From an uncultured Lachnospiraceae bacterium (GTDB lineage: Bacteria > Bacillota > Clostridia > Lachnospirales > Lachnospiraceae), in contig CAJTXA010000003.1 of the NCBI GenBank assembly GCA_910579865.1, forward strand, positions 1 through 64,000: DNA of 64,000 nt, given 5' to 3'. Position numbers and translations under genes: made by a program. The notes beneath the pieces were generated by a model. It made no database searches. It was not told where the DNA came from and saw nothing but the letters and a program-made list of their open reading frames with translations. Shown piece after piece: positions 1 to 7,582 of the stretch. Each line of letters opens with the position of its first letter. Position 1 is the stretch's first letter.

Positions 1-60
1 ACACGAAAGAGCGTCTGTCGTGAATTTTTTATTTTATAAATCTTCTACAATATTCACTTT

Positions 61-1599
61 TTGTATAGTTTTTCATTAAGTTCGCGCTTATGGGCTGTTG
101 CCCTCTCTGCTCCACTTAGTTTTGTATATGCTGCGCCTGATGCAAGCGAAGAACACGAATATGTAGATATACACGGTAGCTGTGATATTTGCGGGGAAAG
201 TAAAGAAGATGGCAACCATTTTGATGATGTAATTATAGATGATGGCGTTATAGAAGTTGATCCAGATACCAGTGAAGATGATGTTATTATAGATGATACA
301 ACAGAAATTCCAGACACAAGCGAAACAACTGATATAATAATTGATGATGCAACAAGTGAAAGCACAGAAACAGAAAGCACAGAAACAACAGAAGAACCAG
401 ACGAAAAAGTCTATAAAGATTTTAGTTTTTTCATCAAAGGTTATAATACTGCTTCTGATAAAGATATAACAAATATCTATAATAAATTAAAAACAGAAGG
501 TAAATATAAATTATCTTATACTGACAATAAAACAGAAAAAGATTTAAAGGTAAAAGTAAATATTTATAATAAGAATGATAAAGAACTTATTGATAATTTT
601 ATACTTAGTAATAGTGATAATATTATAAAAAATTTACCTGATGAAGATGAACAAGGTCATGAACAATTTTCTTGTAAATATGAACTTGTAGCTGACAATT
701 TACACTATACAAAAAATGGTAAATATCTTATGTATAGTAGCATAATAACAGAAGATGGTGAAATTCCTGTTTTGAAATTATTTCAATTAACGCCTTGTAT
801 TAGTCACGGTATTTTTGAAAGCCCTATACATATTGAAAAAGAACTTGGTATTGTATGTGATTATAATTCTTCTGATTTTGATTTAGATTTATTTTTAGAA
901 AATGAAGAAATAAAAGATTTTTTATTTAAAGATGTGGCTCTTAATAAGGATTGCTGTTGTGAGAGTGGTATTCCTGATTTACCAGAACTTCCAGATTTAC
1001 CAGACACAAGCGAAAGCACAGAAACAACAGAAACCACGGAAGAACCTTCTACTGAAACAACAGAGATCCCTTCCACTGAAACAACGGAAGAACCTTCTAC
1101 TGAAACAACGGAAGAACCTTCTACTGAAACAACAGAAGAACCTTCTACTGAAACAACAGAAGAACCTTCTACCGAAACAACAGAAGAACCTTCTACTGAA
1201 ACAACAGAAGAACCTTCTACTGAAACAACGGAAGAACCTTCTACTGAAACAACGGAAGAACCTTCTACCGAAACCAGTGAAGAACCCTCAACTGAAACCA
1301 GTGAAGAACCTTCCACCGAAACCAGTGAAAAACCTTCCACTGAAACAACAACCACAACAGAAACAACAACTCCTGAACCTGTTAAACCTGTGAATCCTAC
1401 TCCTGAACCTGTTAAGCCTGATGATAATACAACAACCACAACTACAACAACATTAACAGAAGATAGGGGCAAGGTTGATCCTTCTGAAAATGAAATGGTT
1501 CAGACTGGCGATATGACAACTAATACATATTATGGCGGCTATTTCTTAGTAACTGCTTTTGGTGTTTTAACTGCATTTTTCAAAAAGTTTAAAAAATAA
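61..1599 (+). CDS. Repeat-rich cell-wall-anchored surface protein (sortase-type C-terminus)
   Basis: This is a 512-residue secreted protein. The N-terminus has a signal-peptide-like hydrophobic stretch ending VYA-AP at about residue 24. Acidic, Ser/Thr-rich segments flank a roughly 200-residue central region that I do not recognise. From about residue 325 there are 13 tandem 8-residue units (consensus PSTETTEE), then a Pro-rich spacer and a C-terminal sorting signal: MVQTGD (residues 479-484), a hydrophobic helix and the basic tail KKFKK. MVQTGD is a non-canonical LPXTG-like site, so sortase anchoring is inferred. The start is doubtful: it is TTG, has no clear Shine-Dalgarno, and a stop lies 7 codons upstream in frame. 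A frameshift in the leader or a start in another frame is possible. It probably acts as a stalk or adhesin. Confidence 0.7.
   Translation: MYSFSLSSRLWAVALSAPLSFVYAAPDASEEHEYVDIHGSCDICGESKEDGNHFDDVIIDDGVIEVDPDTSEDDVIIDDTTEIPDTSETTDIIIDDATSESTETESTETTEEPDEKVYKDFSFFIKGYNTASDKDITNIYNKLKTEGKYKLSYTDNKTEKDLKVKVNIYNKNDKELIDNFILSNSDNIIKNLPDEDEQGHEQFSCKYELVADNLHYTKNGKYLMYSSIITEDGEIPVLKLFQLTPCISHGIFESPIHIEKELGIVCDYNSSDFDLDLFLENEEIKDFLFKDVALNKDCCCESGIPDLPELPDLPDTSESTETTETTEEPSTETTEIPSTETTEEPSTETTEEPSTETTEEPSTETTEEPSTETTEEPSTETTEEPSTETTEEPSTETTEEPSTETSEEPSTETSEEPSTETSEKPSTETTTTTETTTPEPVKPVNPTPEPVKPDDNTTTTTTTTLTEDRGKVDPSENEMVQTGDMTTNTYYGGYFLVTAFGVLTAFFKKFKK
1040..1350 (+). repeat. Tandem array of 24-bp units (about 13 copies) inside the surface protein gene
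   Basis: Units begin every 24 bases from about 1040 to 1328 and encode PSTETTEE or close variants. The middle copies are almost identical at DNA level, while the last four differ (PSTETSEE, PSTETSEK). The array keeps frame, so gain or loss of units changes stalk length without breaking the gene. Confidence 0.9.
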
Positions 1600-1625
1600 A
1601 AATTTATAGAAAGGGGGTATAAAAA

Positions 1626-1895
1626 ATGATGGATGAAATAATGCTTTTTTTTAGAGAAACATACCCTTTATATGTGCTTTTTACTCCTTTGGCTGTTGTT
1701 TCAATAAGTGTCTTACTTGTTATGATGATGATAACGCCTTATGATAATGAAGCGGCAAAATATAAAGAATATATAAAATATATATGCTGGGCATGGGTGA
1801 TCCTTCAATTTGTCCCAACATTTATGATACTTTGTTTTAATTATGCTGTTGACAATAACGCCTTTACTTGGGCTGTTGACAATGCAATTCATTAA
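1626..1895 (+). CDS. Small two-helix membrane protein
   Basis: An 89-residue protein with two strongly hydrophobic segments, about residues 15-37 and 52-72, separated by a charged loop (NEAAKYKEY). It follows the surface protein by 26 bases and has a strong ribosome binding site (GGGGG about 8 bases before ATG), so the two are probably co-transcribed. Size and topology resemble small membrane subunits of conjugation machinery, but I see no diagnostic motif and give no function. A terminator follows directly. Confidence 0.65.
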   Translation: MMDEIMLFFRETYPLYVLFTPLAVVSISVLLVMMMITPYDNEAAKYKEYIKYICWAWVILQFVPTFMILCFNYAVDNNAFTWAVDNAIH

Positions 1896-1908
1896 TTTTT
1901 AAAAACTA

Positions 1909-1941
1909 AATAGCGTATATCTTAGGTATGCGCTATTTTTT
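1909..1941 (+). terminator. Rho-independent terminator after the small membrane protein
   Basis: Imperfect stem AATAGCG.../...CGCTATT followed by six T. It lies 14 bases after the stop codon and ends the surface-protein transcript. Confidence 0.8.
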
Positions 1942-1944
1942 GAT

Positions 1945-1974
1945 CTATTGCTTTTTATAAATAAAAAGTTATAT
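1945..1974 (+). promoter_or_regulatory. Promoter-like cassette (TTGCTT, 18-base spacer, TATAAT)
   Basis: It directly follows the terminator, within the 328-base gene-free gap before 2224. The segment from TGATCT through the -10 box closely matches a second copy at 4689-4718, including the 18-base spacer and ATATAATT. It is likely the promoter for the genes from 2224 on. The rest of the gap is AT-rich, with nothing else I recognise. Confidence 0.55.
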
Positions 1975-2223
1975 AATTATTGTATAAGTTATTTATTTTA
2001 TAAAAGTATAGTGTTTAAAAGTTATAGGTGGCGGCTTAATCTGCGTGATTATGTAAAGCGTCCATTATAAAAAAGTTATGTGATATAACAGATTATATTA
2101 CTTTTAGATAGAGAAAAATTATAAAATGAATAACATTTTTTTATATGACAACTAAATACAAAATTTAATATAGAGTAAACCAAAAAAACCAAAAAAATAT
2201 AATGTGAAAGGAAATAAAATATT

Positions 2224-2535
2224 ATGAAGAAAGAGATTTATAATGAATTAAAGAAGGAACTATTAAACAATGACAGAATAGAAAAGGTAAGTAAAAAAGG
2301 TGATTACATTACATTAGAACTTAATGCAACTGATTATCTTTATACGTCTAATGAAATAAAATTTATTTTACATATTGCTCTTATGAATCTGAATAAAGAT
2401 TTTAATTATTGTGAATATGAAAATGAAGAACTTCCAACAAAATATGGCAAGTTTAAATATGTTAAGCACGAACAAGGTAACAGTATAAGTCTTAATACTT
2501 TTATTGTTTATAGCGTAACCTATAAAATCATTTAA
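2224..2535 (+). CDS. Hypothetical small protein (103 aa)
   Basis: This 103-residue, lysine-rich protein starts MKKEIYNELKKELLNN and has a predicted alternating helix/strand pattern, with no signal peptide or membrane segment. I do not recognise a family. AAAGGA lies about 12 bases before ATG. It has the same base composition as its neighbours, and lies between the promoter-like cassette at 1945 and the terminator at 2565, so it may be the first gene of a transcript. It is probably an element-specific accessory protein. Confidence 0.6.
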   Translation: MKKEIYNELKKELLNNDRIEKVSKKGDYITLELNATDYLYTSNEIKFILHIALMNLNKDFNYCEYENEELPTKYGKFKYVKHEQGNSISLNTFIVYSVTYKII

Positions 2536-2564
2536 AATTTAATAAAAAACTTAATATTGAAATT

Positions 2565-2617
2565 AAGGGATCATCTTTTTTCGAGTAGAAGTGAAAAAGG
2601 TTGATCCTTTTTTTATT
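2565..2617 (+). terminator. Terminator or attenuator hairpin
   Basis: Long stem pairing GGATCA...CTTTTTTC with GAAAAAG..TGATCC, followed by seven T. It stands between two co-oriented genes with no clear promoter after it, so it may only partly terminate. Confidence 0.85.
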
Positions 2618-2658
2618 CTAAAACACAAAAAAACTTATAAAAAGGAAGGTAAAAACAA

Positions 2659-2901
2659 ATGAAATTAGAAGAAGTTTATAAAACAATACAATTATTAAAA
2701 AAAGATAAAAGATATGATGTATTTATAGATTTTGAATATAGCGATATGGAAAATGATAAAAAGTTATTTATTATTTTAGAACATAACCCTAATCAACCAA
2801 TTAGCGAATTACGCTTACAAGGTTTATATTTTATGGGATTTGTTGTTGATGGTTATTATCATATTCGTAAAAAAGTATATCCTATTGAAGCACTTGTATA
2901 A
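2659..2901 (+). CDS. Hypothetical small protein (80 aa)
   Basis: This 80-residue soluble protein starts MKLEEVYKTIQLLKKDKRYD. It is rich in aromatic and charged residues and has no signal peptide. The ribosome binding site AAAAGGAAGG lies 9 bases before ATG. The 5' leader (AAAACACAAA ... AAAGGAAGG) resembles the leader of the transglutaminase gene at 3562, suggesting common ancestry of the expression signals. Function is unknown; it sits 49 bases upstream of the J-domain gene, probably in the same transcript. Confidence 0.55.
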   Translation: MKLEEVYKTIQLLKKDKRYDVFIDFEYSDMENDKKLFIILEHNPNQPISELRLQGLYFMGFVVDGYYHIRKKVYPIEALV

Positions 2902-2950
2902 ATAAACAAACTAATTATAAAAAACTTTTGAAAGGAAAGGGTAAGAGATT

Positions 2951-3466
2951 ATGACAAAAACTTATTTTGTAAATGTTGCAACATTAGAAGAATTAAGAAA
3001 ACAATACAAGAAACTTATAAAACAATATCACCCTGATAATGTGGGCGGCTCTGATGAAGATATGAAAGCAATTAACTTAGAGTATGAAGGGCTTTTTAAA
3101 ATCTTAAAAGACAAACACACTAAGGAAACAGAAGAAACAGAAGCGGCGGGCGGTTATCAATCTACATATTCAAAAAATATGTATAACTATGAAGATGATT
3201 CCGTGTTGCGTGAAATGCTTACAAGAATTATAAATTTTTCTTGTGATATTGAAATAATAGGCTCTTGGCTCTGGGTTTTTAATTCTTATAATTACAGAAA
3301 AGAGTTAAAAGAATTAGGCTTTAAATACGCTAGCAATAAAAAGGCGTGGTATTTTCATACTGAAGCGTTTAGAAAATCAAGCAAGAAAAAACTTAGTCTT
3401 GATGATATACGCTCCTATTATGGAACTACTAAGATTAAAGAAGATAAAAGGTTATTAGAAGCCTAA
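2951..3466 (+). CDS. J-domain (DnaJ-like) protein of mobile element
   Basis: A 171-residue protein. Residues about 8-60 form a J domain with helix II (ELRKQYKKLIKQY), the diagnostic HPD motif at residues 27-29, and the NVGGSDEDMKAIN segment typical of clostridial plasmid/element J proteins. The C-terminal 100 residues, with several Trp and Tyr, are of unknown type; there are no Gly/Phe or zinc-finger regions as in housekeeping DnaJ. The HPD motif implies stimulation of an Hsp70 ATPase (host DnaK). On mobile elements such proteins may help replication or transfer complexes, but the role here is inference. A terminator follows within 8 bases. Confidence 0.8.
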   Translation: MTKTYFVNVATLEELRKQYKKLIKQYHPDNVGGSDEDMKAINLEYEGLFKILKDKHTKETEETEAAGGYQSTYSKNMYNYEDDSVLREMLTRIINFSCDIEIIGSWLWVFNSYNYRKELKELGFKYASNKKAWYFHTEAFRKSSKKKLSLDDIRSYYGTTKIKEDKRLLEA

Positions 3467-3472
3467 AAATTA

Positions 3473-3508
3473 TAGGGATTATTTTTATAAAAGATAATCC
3501 CTTTTTAT
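3473..3508 (+). terminator. Rho-independent terminator after J-domain gene
   Basis: Perfect 9-bp stem AGGGATTAT / ATAATCCCT followed by a T-run. It lies between two co-oriented genes without an evident promoter downstream. Confidence 0.85.
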
Positions 3509-3561
3509 AAAAAAAGCACAATAAAACACAAATAAATAATTATAGAAAGGAAGAAAAAACT

Positions 3562-4641
3562 ATGAAAAAACTTATAATAACAATAACAAATATTTTAATG
3601 AGCCTTGCTTTAACTTGCGGCTCTACAACTGAATATATAAAATTTAATAATGTAAATGATTTAATGAGAGTAGATACCTTTTTATATTCTGCTCCTGAAA
3701 TTAGAGAAGATGAACCAATAACAAAAACGGTTTATTCTGTTATAAAAGAAAAGAAGGCTGAAAAACCTGAACCAGTCAAGGAAGAAACAACTCCTACTCC
3801 TGAACCAATTAAAAAAGATGATTCTAACACAAAAACTGAACCAGTCAATAAAGAAACAACTCCTACTCCTGAACCTGTGAACCCTGAACCAGTAAAGGAA
3901 GAACCACAACCAGAACCAAAAACACAAGATACAGTGGCAAGCGGTAATATTATAAATTTTAACAATAATATTAATAAGCGTGGTGGCGTGGAAACTTTAC
4001 CAGAACATTTACAAGGTTATGCGGATCAAATTATGGGGGTATGTCTTAATGAAGATGAAATGACACATTGTTTTCATTGGGCTGAGTTATCTTCTGCTGA
4101 TATGGAAACTATAAAACAAGCAATAAATAGAACTTATTTCGCTTATTTTGACGCTAGAATTATTATAAATTATTGGGATGAGGGGGAATATTATTTAACA
4201 ACAAATAATAGTAGAGAAAGATATAATAAAAGTCTTGAAGTTGAGAATAATATAAAAAGTATTGTAAATAATATTGTAACTTCTGATATGACTGAAAAAG
4301 ACGCTGTAATTGCTATAAATAATTATGTATGTGATCTTATAACATATGAATTAAGTCAAGGTGACTTTTATCTTGCTCTCCAAACTGGAAAAGGAAACTG
4401 CAGAACATATGCTTGTATTTTTAAAATGATGTGTAATCAGATTGGAATTGAATGTGATTATATAGAAGGCTTCGCAAATGGCGGCGGTCACGCTTGGAAT
4501 AGAGTATATATTGGCGGCGTTCCTTATTGGGTTGACGCTTGTTGGAATGATGGCGGCAATCAATATTTGCTTAGTGCTGATTTATGGGAAAATCATTCAG
4601 TAAGCACAGTCAATCAATTTTTTTATAATGATGAATTTTAA
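3562..4641 (+). CDS. Secreted transglutaminase-like cysteine peptidase-fold protein
   Basis: This 359-residue protein has an N-terminal hydrophobic export signal (residues about 3-20). A Pro/Glu-rich linker with EPVKEETTPTPEP-type repeats (about 65-120) is followed by a transglutaminase-like domain. The likely catalytic triad is Cys280 (GKGNCRTYAC), His310 (GGGHAWNRV) and Asp325 (YWVDACW). The domain resembles those of secreted clostridial proteins that cross-link or cleave wall or surface proteins. It has no sorting signal, so it is probably released or wall-associated through its linker. The linker shares PEPV/TPEP wording with the surface protein at 61-1599, suggesting the two act in the same place. 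Substrate is unknown. Confidence 0.8.
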   Translation: MKKLIITITNILMSLALTCGSTTEYIKFNNVNDLMRVDTFLYSAPEIREDEPITKTVYSVIKEKKAEKPEPVKEETTPTPEPIKKDDSNTKTEPVNKETTPTPEPVNPEPVKEEPQPEPKTQDTVASGNIINFNNNINKRGGVETLPEHLQGYADQIMGVCLNEDEMTHCFHWAELSSADMETIKQAINRTYFAYFDARIIINYWDEGEYYLTTNNSRERYNKSLEVENNIKSIVNNIVTSDMTEKDAVIAINNYVCDLITYELSQGDFYLALQTGKGNCRTYACIFKMMCNQIGIECDYIEGFANGGGHAWNRVYIGGVPYWVDACWNDGGNQYLLSADLWENHSVSTVNQFFYNDEF

Positions 4642-4645
4642 AAAT

Positions 4646-4683
4646 AATAGTCTTTACTGCATAGAAGGTAAAGGCTATTTTTG
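4646..4683 (+). terminator. Terminator after transglutaminase-like gene
   Basis: Stem AATAG.CTTTAC / GTAAAG.CTATT with a 10-base loop and a following T-run, 5 bases after the stop codon. Its downstream flank (TTTTTGATCT) is the same as after the terminator at 1909-1941. Confidence 0.85.
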
Positions 4684-4688
4684 ATCTG

Positions 4689-4718
4689 TTGACATTTAAG
4701 AGTAAAAAATTATATAAT
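4689..4718 (+). promoter_or_regulatory. Strong consensus promoter without a downstream gene
   Basis: TTGACA, 18-base spacer, perfect TATAAT. No open reading frame of note follows before a terminator at 4859-4888. It is a diverged duplicate of the cassette at 1945-1974. Confidence 0.7.
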
Positions 4719-4724
4719 TGTAAA

Positions 4725-4888
4725 TGACAGAGAAAGAACCCTGTTAAAAGTTTTTTATGAAGTTTTTACACTTCTATAAGTTTATTGTGTTTTAGACTTT
4801 TTACATTATAAAAATTTTACTCTAAAATATTTATGAATAAAAAAATGTTATTCTAATTATAAGCCGTATAAAAACGGCTTATTTTTTT
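4725..4888 (+). ncRNA. Candidate small RNA (~165 nt)
   Basis: The span runs from the predicted start of the 4689-4718 promoter to a strong intrinsic terminator (ATAAGCCGT / ACGGCTTAT plus T-run). It has no ribosome binding site with a useful reading frame. A short 5' hairpin (ACAG...CTGT) is visible at its start. The AT-rich composition makes chance promoters likely in this element, so expression must be shown. If real, it could be an element-encoded regulator. Confidence 0.4.
4859..4888 (+). terminator. Rho-independent terminator of the candidate small RNA
   Basis: Perfect 9-bp stem ATAAGCCGT / ACGGCTTAT, 6-base loop, then TTTTTT. Confidence 0.85.
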
Positions 4889-4911
4889 GCTTTTTTGTAA
4901 CTGCTTATTAT

Positions 4912-4970
4912 TTTATACATATGTTATATGTAGTCTATACATAACTTATGGTGTATAGAATATGTATAAA
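4912..4970. repeat. Nested inverted repeat in gene-free region
   Basis: Outer arms of 11 bp (TTTATACATAT / ATATGTATAAA) enclose inner arms of 7 bp (CTATACA / TGTATAG). The arrangement is symmetric and AT-rich, has no T-run and so is not a standard terminator. It may be a protein-binding or processing site of the element. Confidence 0.6.
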
Positions 4971-5071
4971 AAGACTTAAATGCGGTAGGATTGTTTTTAA
5001 ATTTCTTTAATGAGTGTTTACCCTCTAAAAGTATTTTAAAATCATTCTGGCGTATTTTTTATAATAAGCAT

Positions 5072-5103
5072 AAGAAAAAGCCCTTATTTTAAAAGGGCTT
5101 TTG
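5072..5103 (-). terminator. Terminator of the recombinase gene (bidirectional)
   Basis: Stem AAAAGCCCTT / AAGGGCTTTT with a 7-base loop, 10 bases beyond the recombinase stop codon. It has T-runs in both directions. Confidence 0.85.
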
Positions 5104-5112
5104 TCTTGGCTT

Positions 5113-6633
5113 TTAAATTTTCCAGTCAATTTCTATATTTCCAGATTCATCAAGTAATATCTTATTTACCAGAATTTTTAACAATGCCTGTTTTTCTTCT
5201 GTTGCTAAATCTTTATAAATTGTATCTTTTGCTGTTATAGTTTCTGCGCCTGTTCTTTGTAAAACTTTTAAAACTCTATACTCAATTTTATCAGATGGGG
5301 CTATATCTGCCTGAATCTTATAATTTATTTCTGCGAGTTGTTGCTCTCTTTCCTCTATTGCTTTTGTTATAGTTTCGGCTATTGCGGGGTTTACAGCAAG
5401 GGTGGATATAAGGTTATTTATTTCAGTCTGTAATGAATCGGCTTGCTTTTGGTATTCTTCAAGTTTTGCTTTCCATTCAAGTTGGTTTTTTGTAAAATCA
5501 TCTAAATACTTTTGAATTTCAATGGCAACTTTTTCTTGTATTCCTTCCAGTCTTACGCCTTTAAAACTTGTATCACATATGCCTCTTAGTTCGCTTCTAC
5601 CTACACAAGACATTGAACCATATTTCCCTTTTATTTTGATAGCCCGTCCACACTTAGCACATTTTACAAGTCCAGACAATTCAGCAAATTTGCCCTTTGG
5701 CGTATTATCTCGTGAGTATGATGTATTTTGGCTTAACCGTTCCTGAACCATTAAAAAGGTGCGGCTGTCAATATATCCCTTCCAGTTGGTTATATAAATT
5801 TTCCAGTCGGTGGGCGGGTTTTGTAAGGTTTTCTCTCCTGATTGATCGGTTTTGTTTAAAATACAACACGCCCGCTCTCCATTCCATTCGCTAGAATCAT
5901 TTAAAAAATTTGCTCCTAAACTTTTATAATAATTATATAGTTTTTGGTCTGCTATTGCGTATATAGGGTTTGATAAAATATTATTTATGGCTGTTGCTGT
6001 CTTAGATATTCCTTTTTTATCATATAAAAATTTTGTTAATTTGTGTAATGATGTATTGCTGTCAAAAGCATATTTTTTATATAAAAGTTCTATAATTTCT
6101 TTGTCTGCTGTTGGCTTTAATGTGCTTAATCCATTTTTATCTTTTGCTAATTTAAAAGCATATGGGGTTTTCCCGCCTAACCAACGCCCGTCTGTTTCTG
6201 CTCTGGCATAATAAGAATCTTTTACTCTTAGCTGTATATTTTCTCGTTCCATTTGGGCAAAATTGATTAAAATACCTATCAATAACCGCCCTATGCTTGA
6301 TGATGTATCAAATTCATCTTTTACAGAAACAAAATCACAATGATGTTTATTCATAAAATCATATAAATTATAGAAATCAACAACATTGCGGCTTATACGG
6401 TCTAGCTTATAAACTATAACTTTGTCAATCCTGTTGTTTTTAATTTCTTCCATAAGATTTTTAAGTTGGGGGCGTGCTGTGTTTTTTCCAGAATATCCTC
6501 TATCCTCATAAACTTTTATATCTGCGCCTTTTTCCCTTCTCTCAACTTCTGCTCTACAAGTTTCGATCTGTGTATCAATACTTAAACTGTCCTCTTTAAA
6601 AACGCTCTGCCGTGCATATATTGCTATTGTCAT
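5113..6633 (-). CDS. Large serine recombinase (site-specific integrase/excisionase)
   Basis: A 506-residue protein with the architecture of large serine recombinases. The N-terminal resolvase domain (about 1-150) has the nucleophile Ser9 in YARQS and the conserved YKLDRISRN and RLLIGILINFAQMERE segments. A recombinase domain (about 165-300) follows, then a zinc ribbon with CAKCG and a later SCVG (about 335-365), then a C-terminal coiled coil (about 385-440). It would integrate and excise the element between att sites with a 2-base crossover. It is transcribed away from the nearby junction, with AAAGGAGG 9 bases before ATG and a consensus promoter at the very edge of the element. No excision factor is recognisable near it. 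Confidence 0.95.
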   Translation of the reverse strand: MTIAIYARQSVFKEDSLSIDTQIETCRAEVERREKGADIKVYEDRGYSGKNTARPQLKNLMEEIKNNRIDKVIVYKLDRISRNVVDFYNLYDFMNKHHCDFVSVKDEFDTSSSIGRLLIGILINFAQMERENIQLRVKDSYYARAETDGRWLGGKTPYAFKLAKDKNGLSTLKPTADKEIIELLYKKYAFDSNTSLHKLTKFLYDKKGISKTATAINNILSNPIYAIADQKLYNYYKSLGANFLNDSSEWNGERACCILNKTDQSGEKTLQNPPTDWKIYITNWKGYIDSRTFLMVQERLSQNTSYSRDNTPKGKFAELSGLVKCAKCGRAIKIKGKYGSMSCVGRSELRGICDTSFKGVRLEGIQEKVAIEIQKYLDDFTKNQLEWKAKLEEYQKQADSLQTEINNLISTLAVNPAIAETITKAIEEREQQLAEINYKIQADIAPSDKIEYRVLKVLQRTGAETITAKDTIYKDLATEEKQALLKILVNKILLDESGNIEIDWKI

Positions 6634-6680
6634 ATGAAAAGCCCTCCTTTTGTGGTATAGTCGTGTTATCTACTATAACT

Positions 6681-6709
6681 ATTATATCAGAAAAGTTGAC
6701 TTTTGACAA
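6681..6709 (-). promoter_or_regulatory. Promoter of the serine recombinase with embedded palindrome
   Basis: On the minus strand: TTGTCA, 17-base spacer, TATAAT. The spacer holds a 14-bp palindrome (AAAAGTCAACTTTT), and an inverted TATAGT/ACTATA pair lies just downstream. The arrangement suits repression by a DNA-binding protein, possibly the recombinase itself bound near its att site. Confidence 0.7.
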
Positions 6710-6725
6710 TATCGGCTACCCTAAA
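6700..6725. other. Predicted attachment-site junction (attR-like) in the MATE gene
   Basis: MATE coding sequence reads normally up to ...VFLG and then meets TAG at 6716-6718. Family members usually continue ...FIGYS(I/V)G. The crossover is therefore placed around GGGTA on the minus strand (6717-6721). The exact core needs the other end of the element or an empty site. Confidence 0.6.
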
Positions 6726-7582
6726 AATACAGCAATAAATATAAAATTTACATACATAATCACACCATAAGCAGCAACTCCATTTTCTCCTGCTATTTTC
6801 ATCAGTTGTAAATTATATAACATATTTACTAATGACATCGATAAATTACTCATCATTTCAGAAGAGCCATTTGCACAACTTTTTAAAAGTTCCCTTCCAT
6901 AAAATCTTGTCTTTATTAACTGTAAGCGGCTGCTATTCTTGCGTGCAAAATAAAAAATAGGAATTATACCACCTACAAAACAACTAAGTACTGTAGCAGA
7001 TGCTGCTCCTATAATTCCAAAAGGAAATACCACAATCAGCAAATAATCCATAACCATATTGGTAACTCCTGCTGCTATTGTTATGATTAATCCTGTCTGT
7101 GGTTTCTCTGCTACTGCAAAAAAAGTTTGAAAACTATTTTGAAGCATAAATGCAGCATTTCCAAATAATAAAATCTTTCCATACAAAACAGCATCTTCTA
7201 ATAAAGCATCACTTGCTCCTAAAAGTTTTGCTATTGAACGAATCATCAAAAATCCAATGAGAGAAAGAACAATTCCAACTACTAGATTTACATAAATTAG
7301 CATTGAAAAATATTCATTTGCTTTTTTTGCTTTTCCCTCCCCCATCGTCTTTGCAACAATTGCACTTCCTCCGGTTCCTAACATAAATCCAATTGCTCCC
7401 ATTGCCATAATAAATGGCATAATAAAATTAACTGCTGCAAAAGAGGTACTTCCCACATAATTTGATACAAAAATACCATCTACAACACCATAAATTGAAG
7501 TAAAAATCATCATAATAATAGATGGAATTACAAAACGTAATAATTTTTGATAGGTAAAATGTTCTGATAATTGAATTTTCAT
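6716..7582 (-). pseudogene. MATE family efflux transporter, 5' part split by the element
   Basis: The 288 residues cover the first half-plus of a MATE transporter, with about seven to eight membrane segments. It opens KIQLSEHFTYQKLLRFVIPS and includes the family's DGIFVSNYVG and GTGGSAIVAKTMGEGK motifs. MATE proteins are usually about 450 residues with 12 helices. This one ends inside a helix exactly where the element begins, so it is probably non-functional. The 3' part should lie at the far left end of the element. Its start overlaps the marR stop (ATGA), so the two form an operon, and the pump was presumably controlled by that MarR protein. Confidence 0.85.

Larger units (their letters stand above)
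1..6718. mobile_element. Right-hand part of an integrated element (ICE or mobilizable island) with serine recombinase
   Basis: The stretch carries cargo genes typical of mobile elements (sortase-type surface protein, J-domain protein, transglutaminase-like protein, small unknown proteins) and ends in a large serine recombinase. Just beyond the recombinase promoter a MATE transporter gene begins in mid-reading frame, as expected if the element inserted into it. The left end, and any conjugation genes, lie outside the window, so the element class cannot be decided. The boundary near 6716-6721 is inferred from where MATE homology stops. Confidence 0.75.

Noticed and set aside
1040..1350. CRISPR array
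   Set aside because: Units are directly joined with no spacers and are in the reading frame of a surface protein.
861..1472. Long opposite-strand frame over the repeat array (and a second forward frame at 932-1393)
   Set aside because: The 24-bp repeats keep all frames open; low-complexity VSVEGSS and KQRKNLLL sequences are translation shadows of the real repeat gene.
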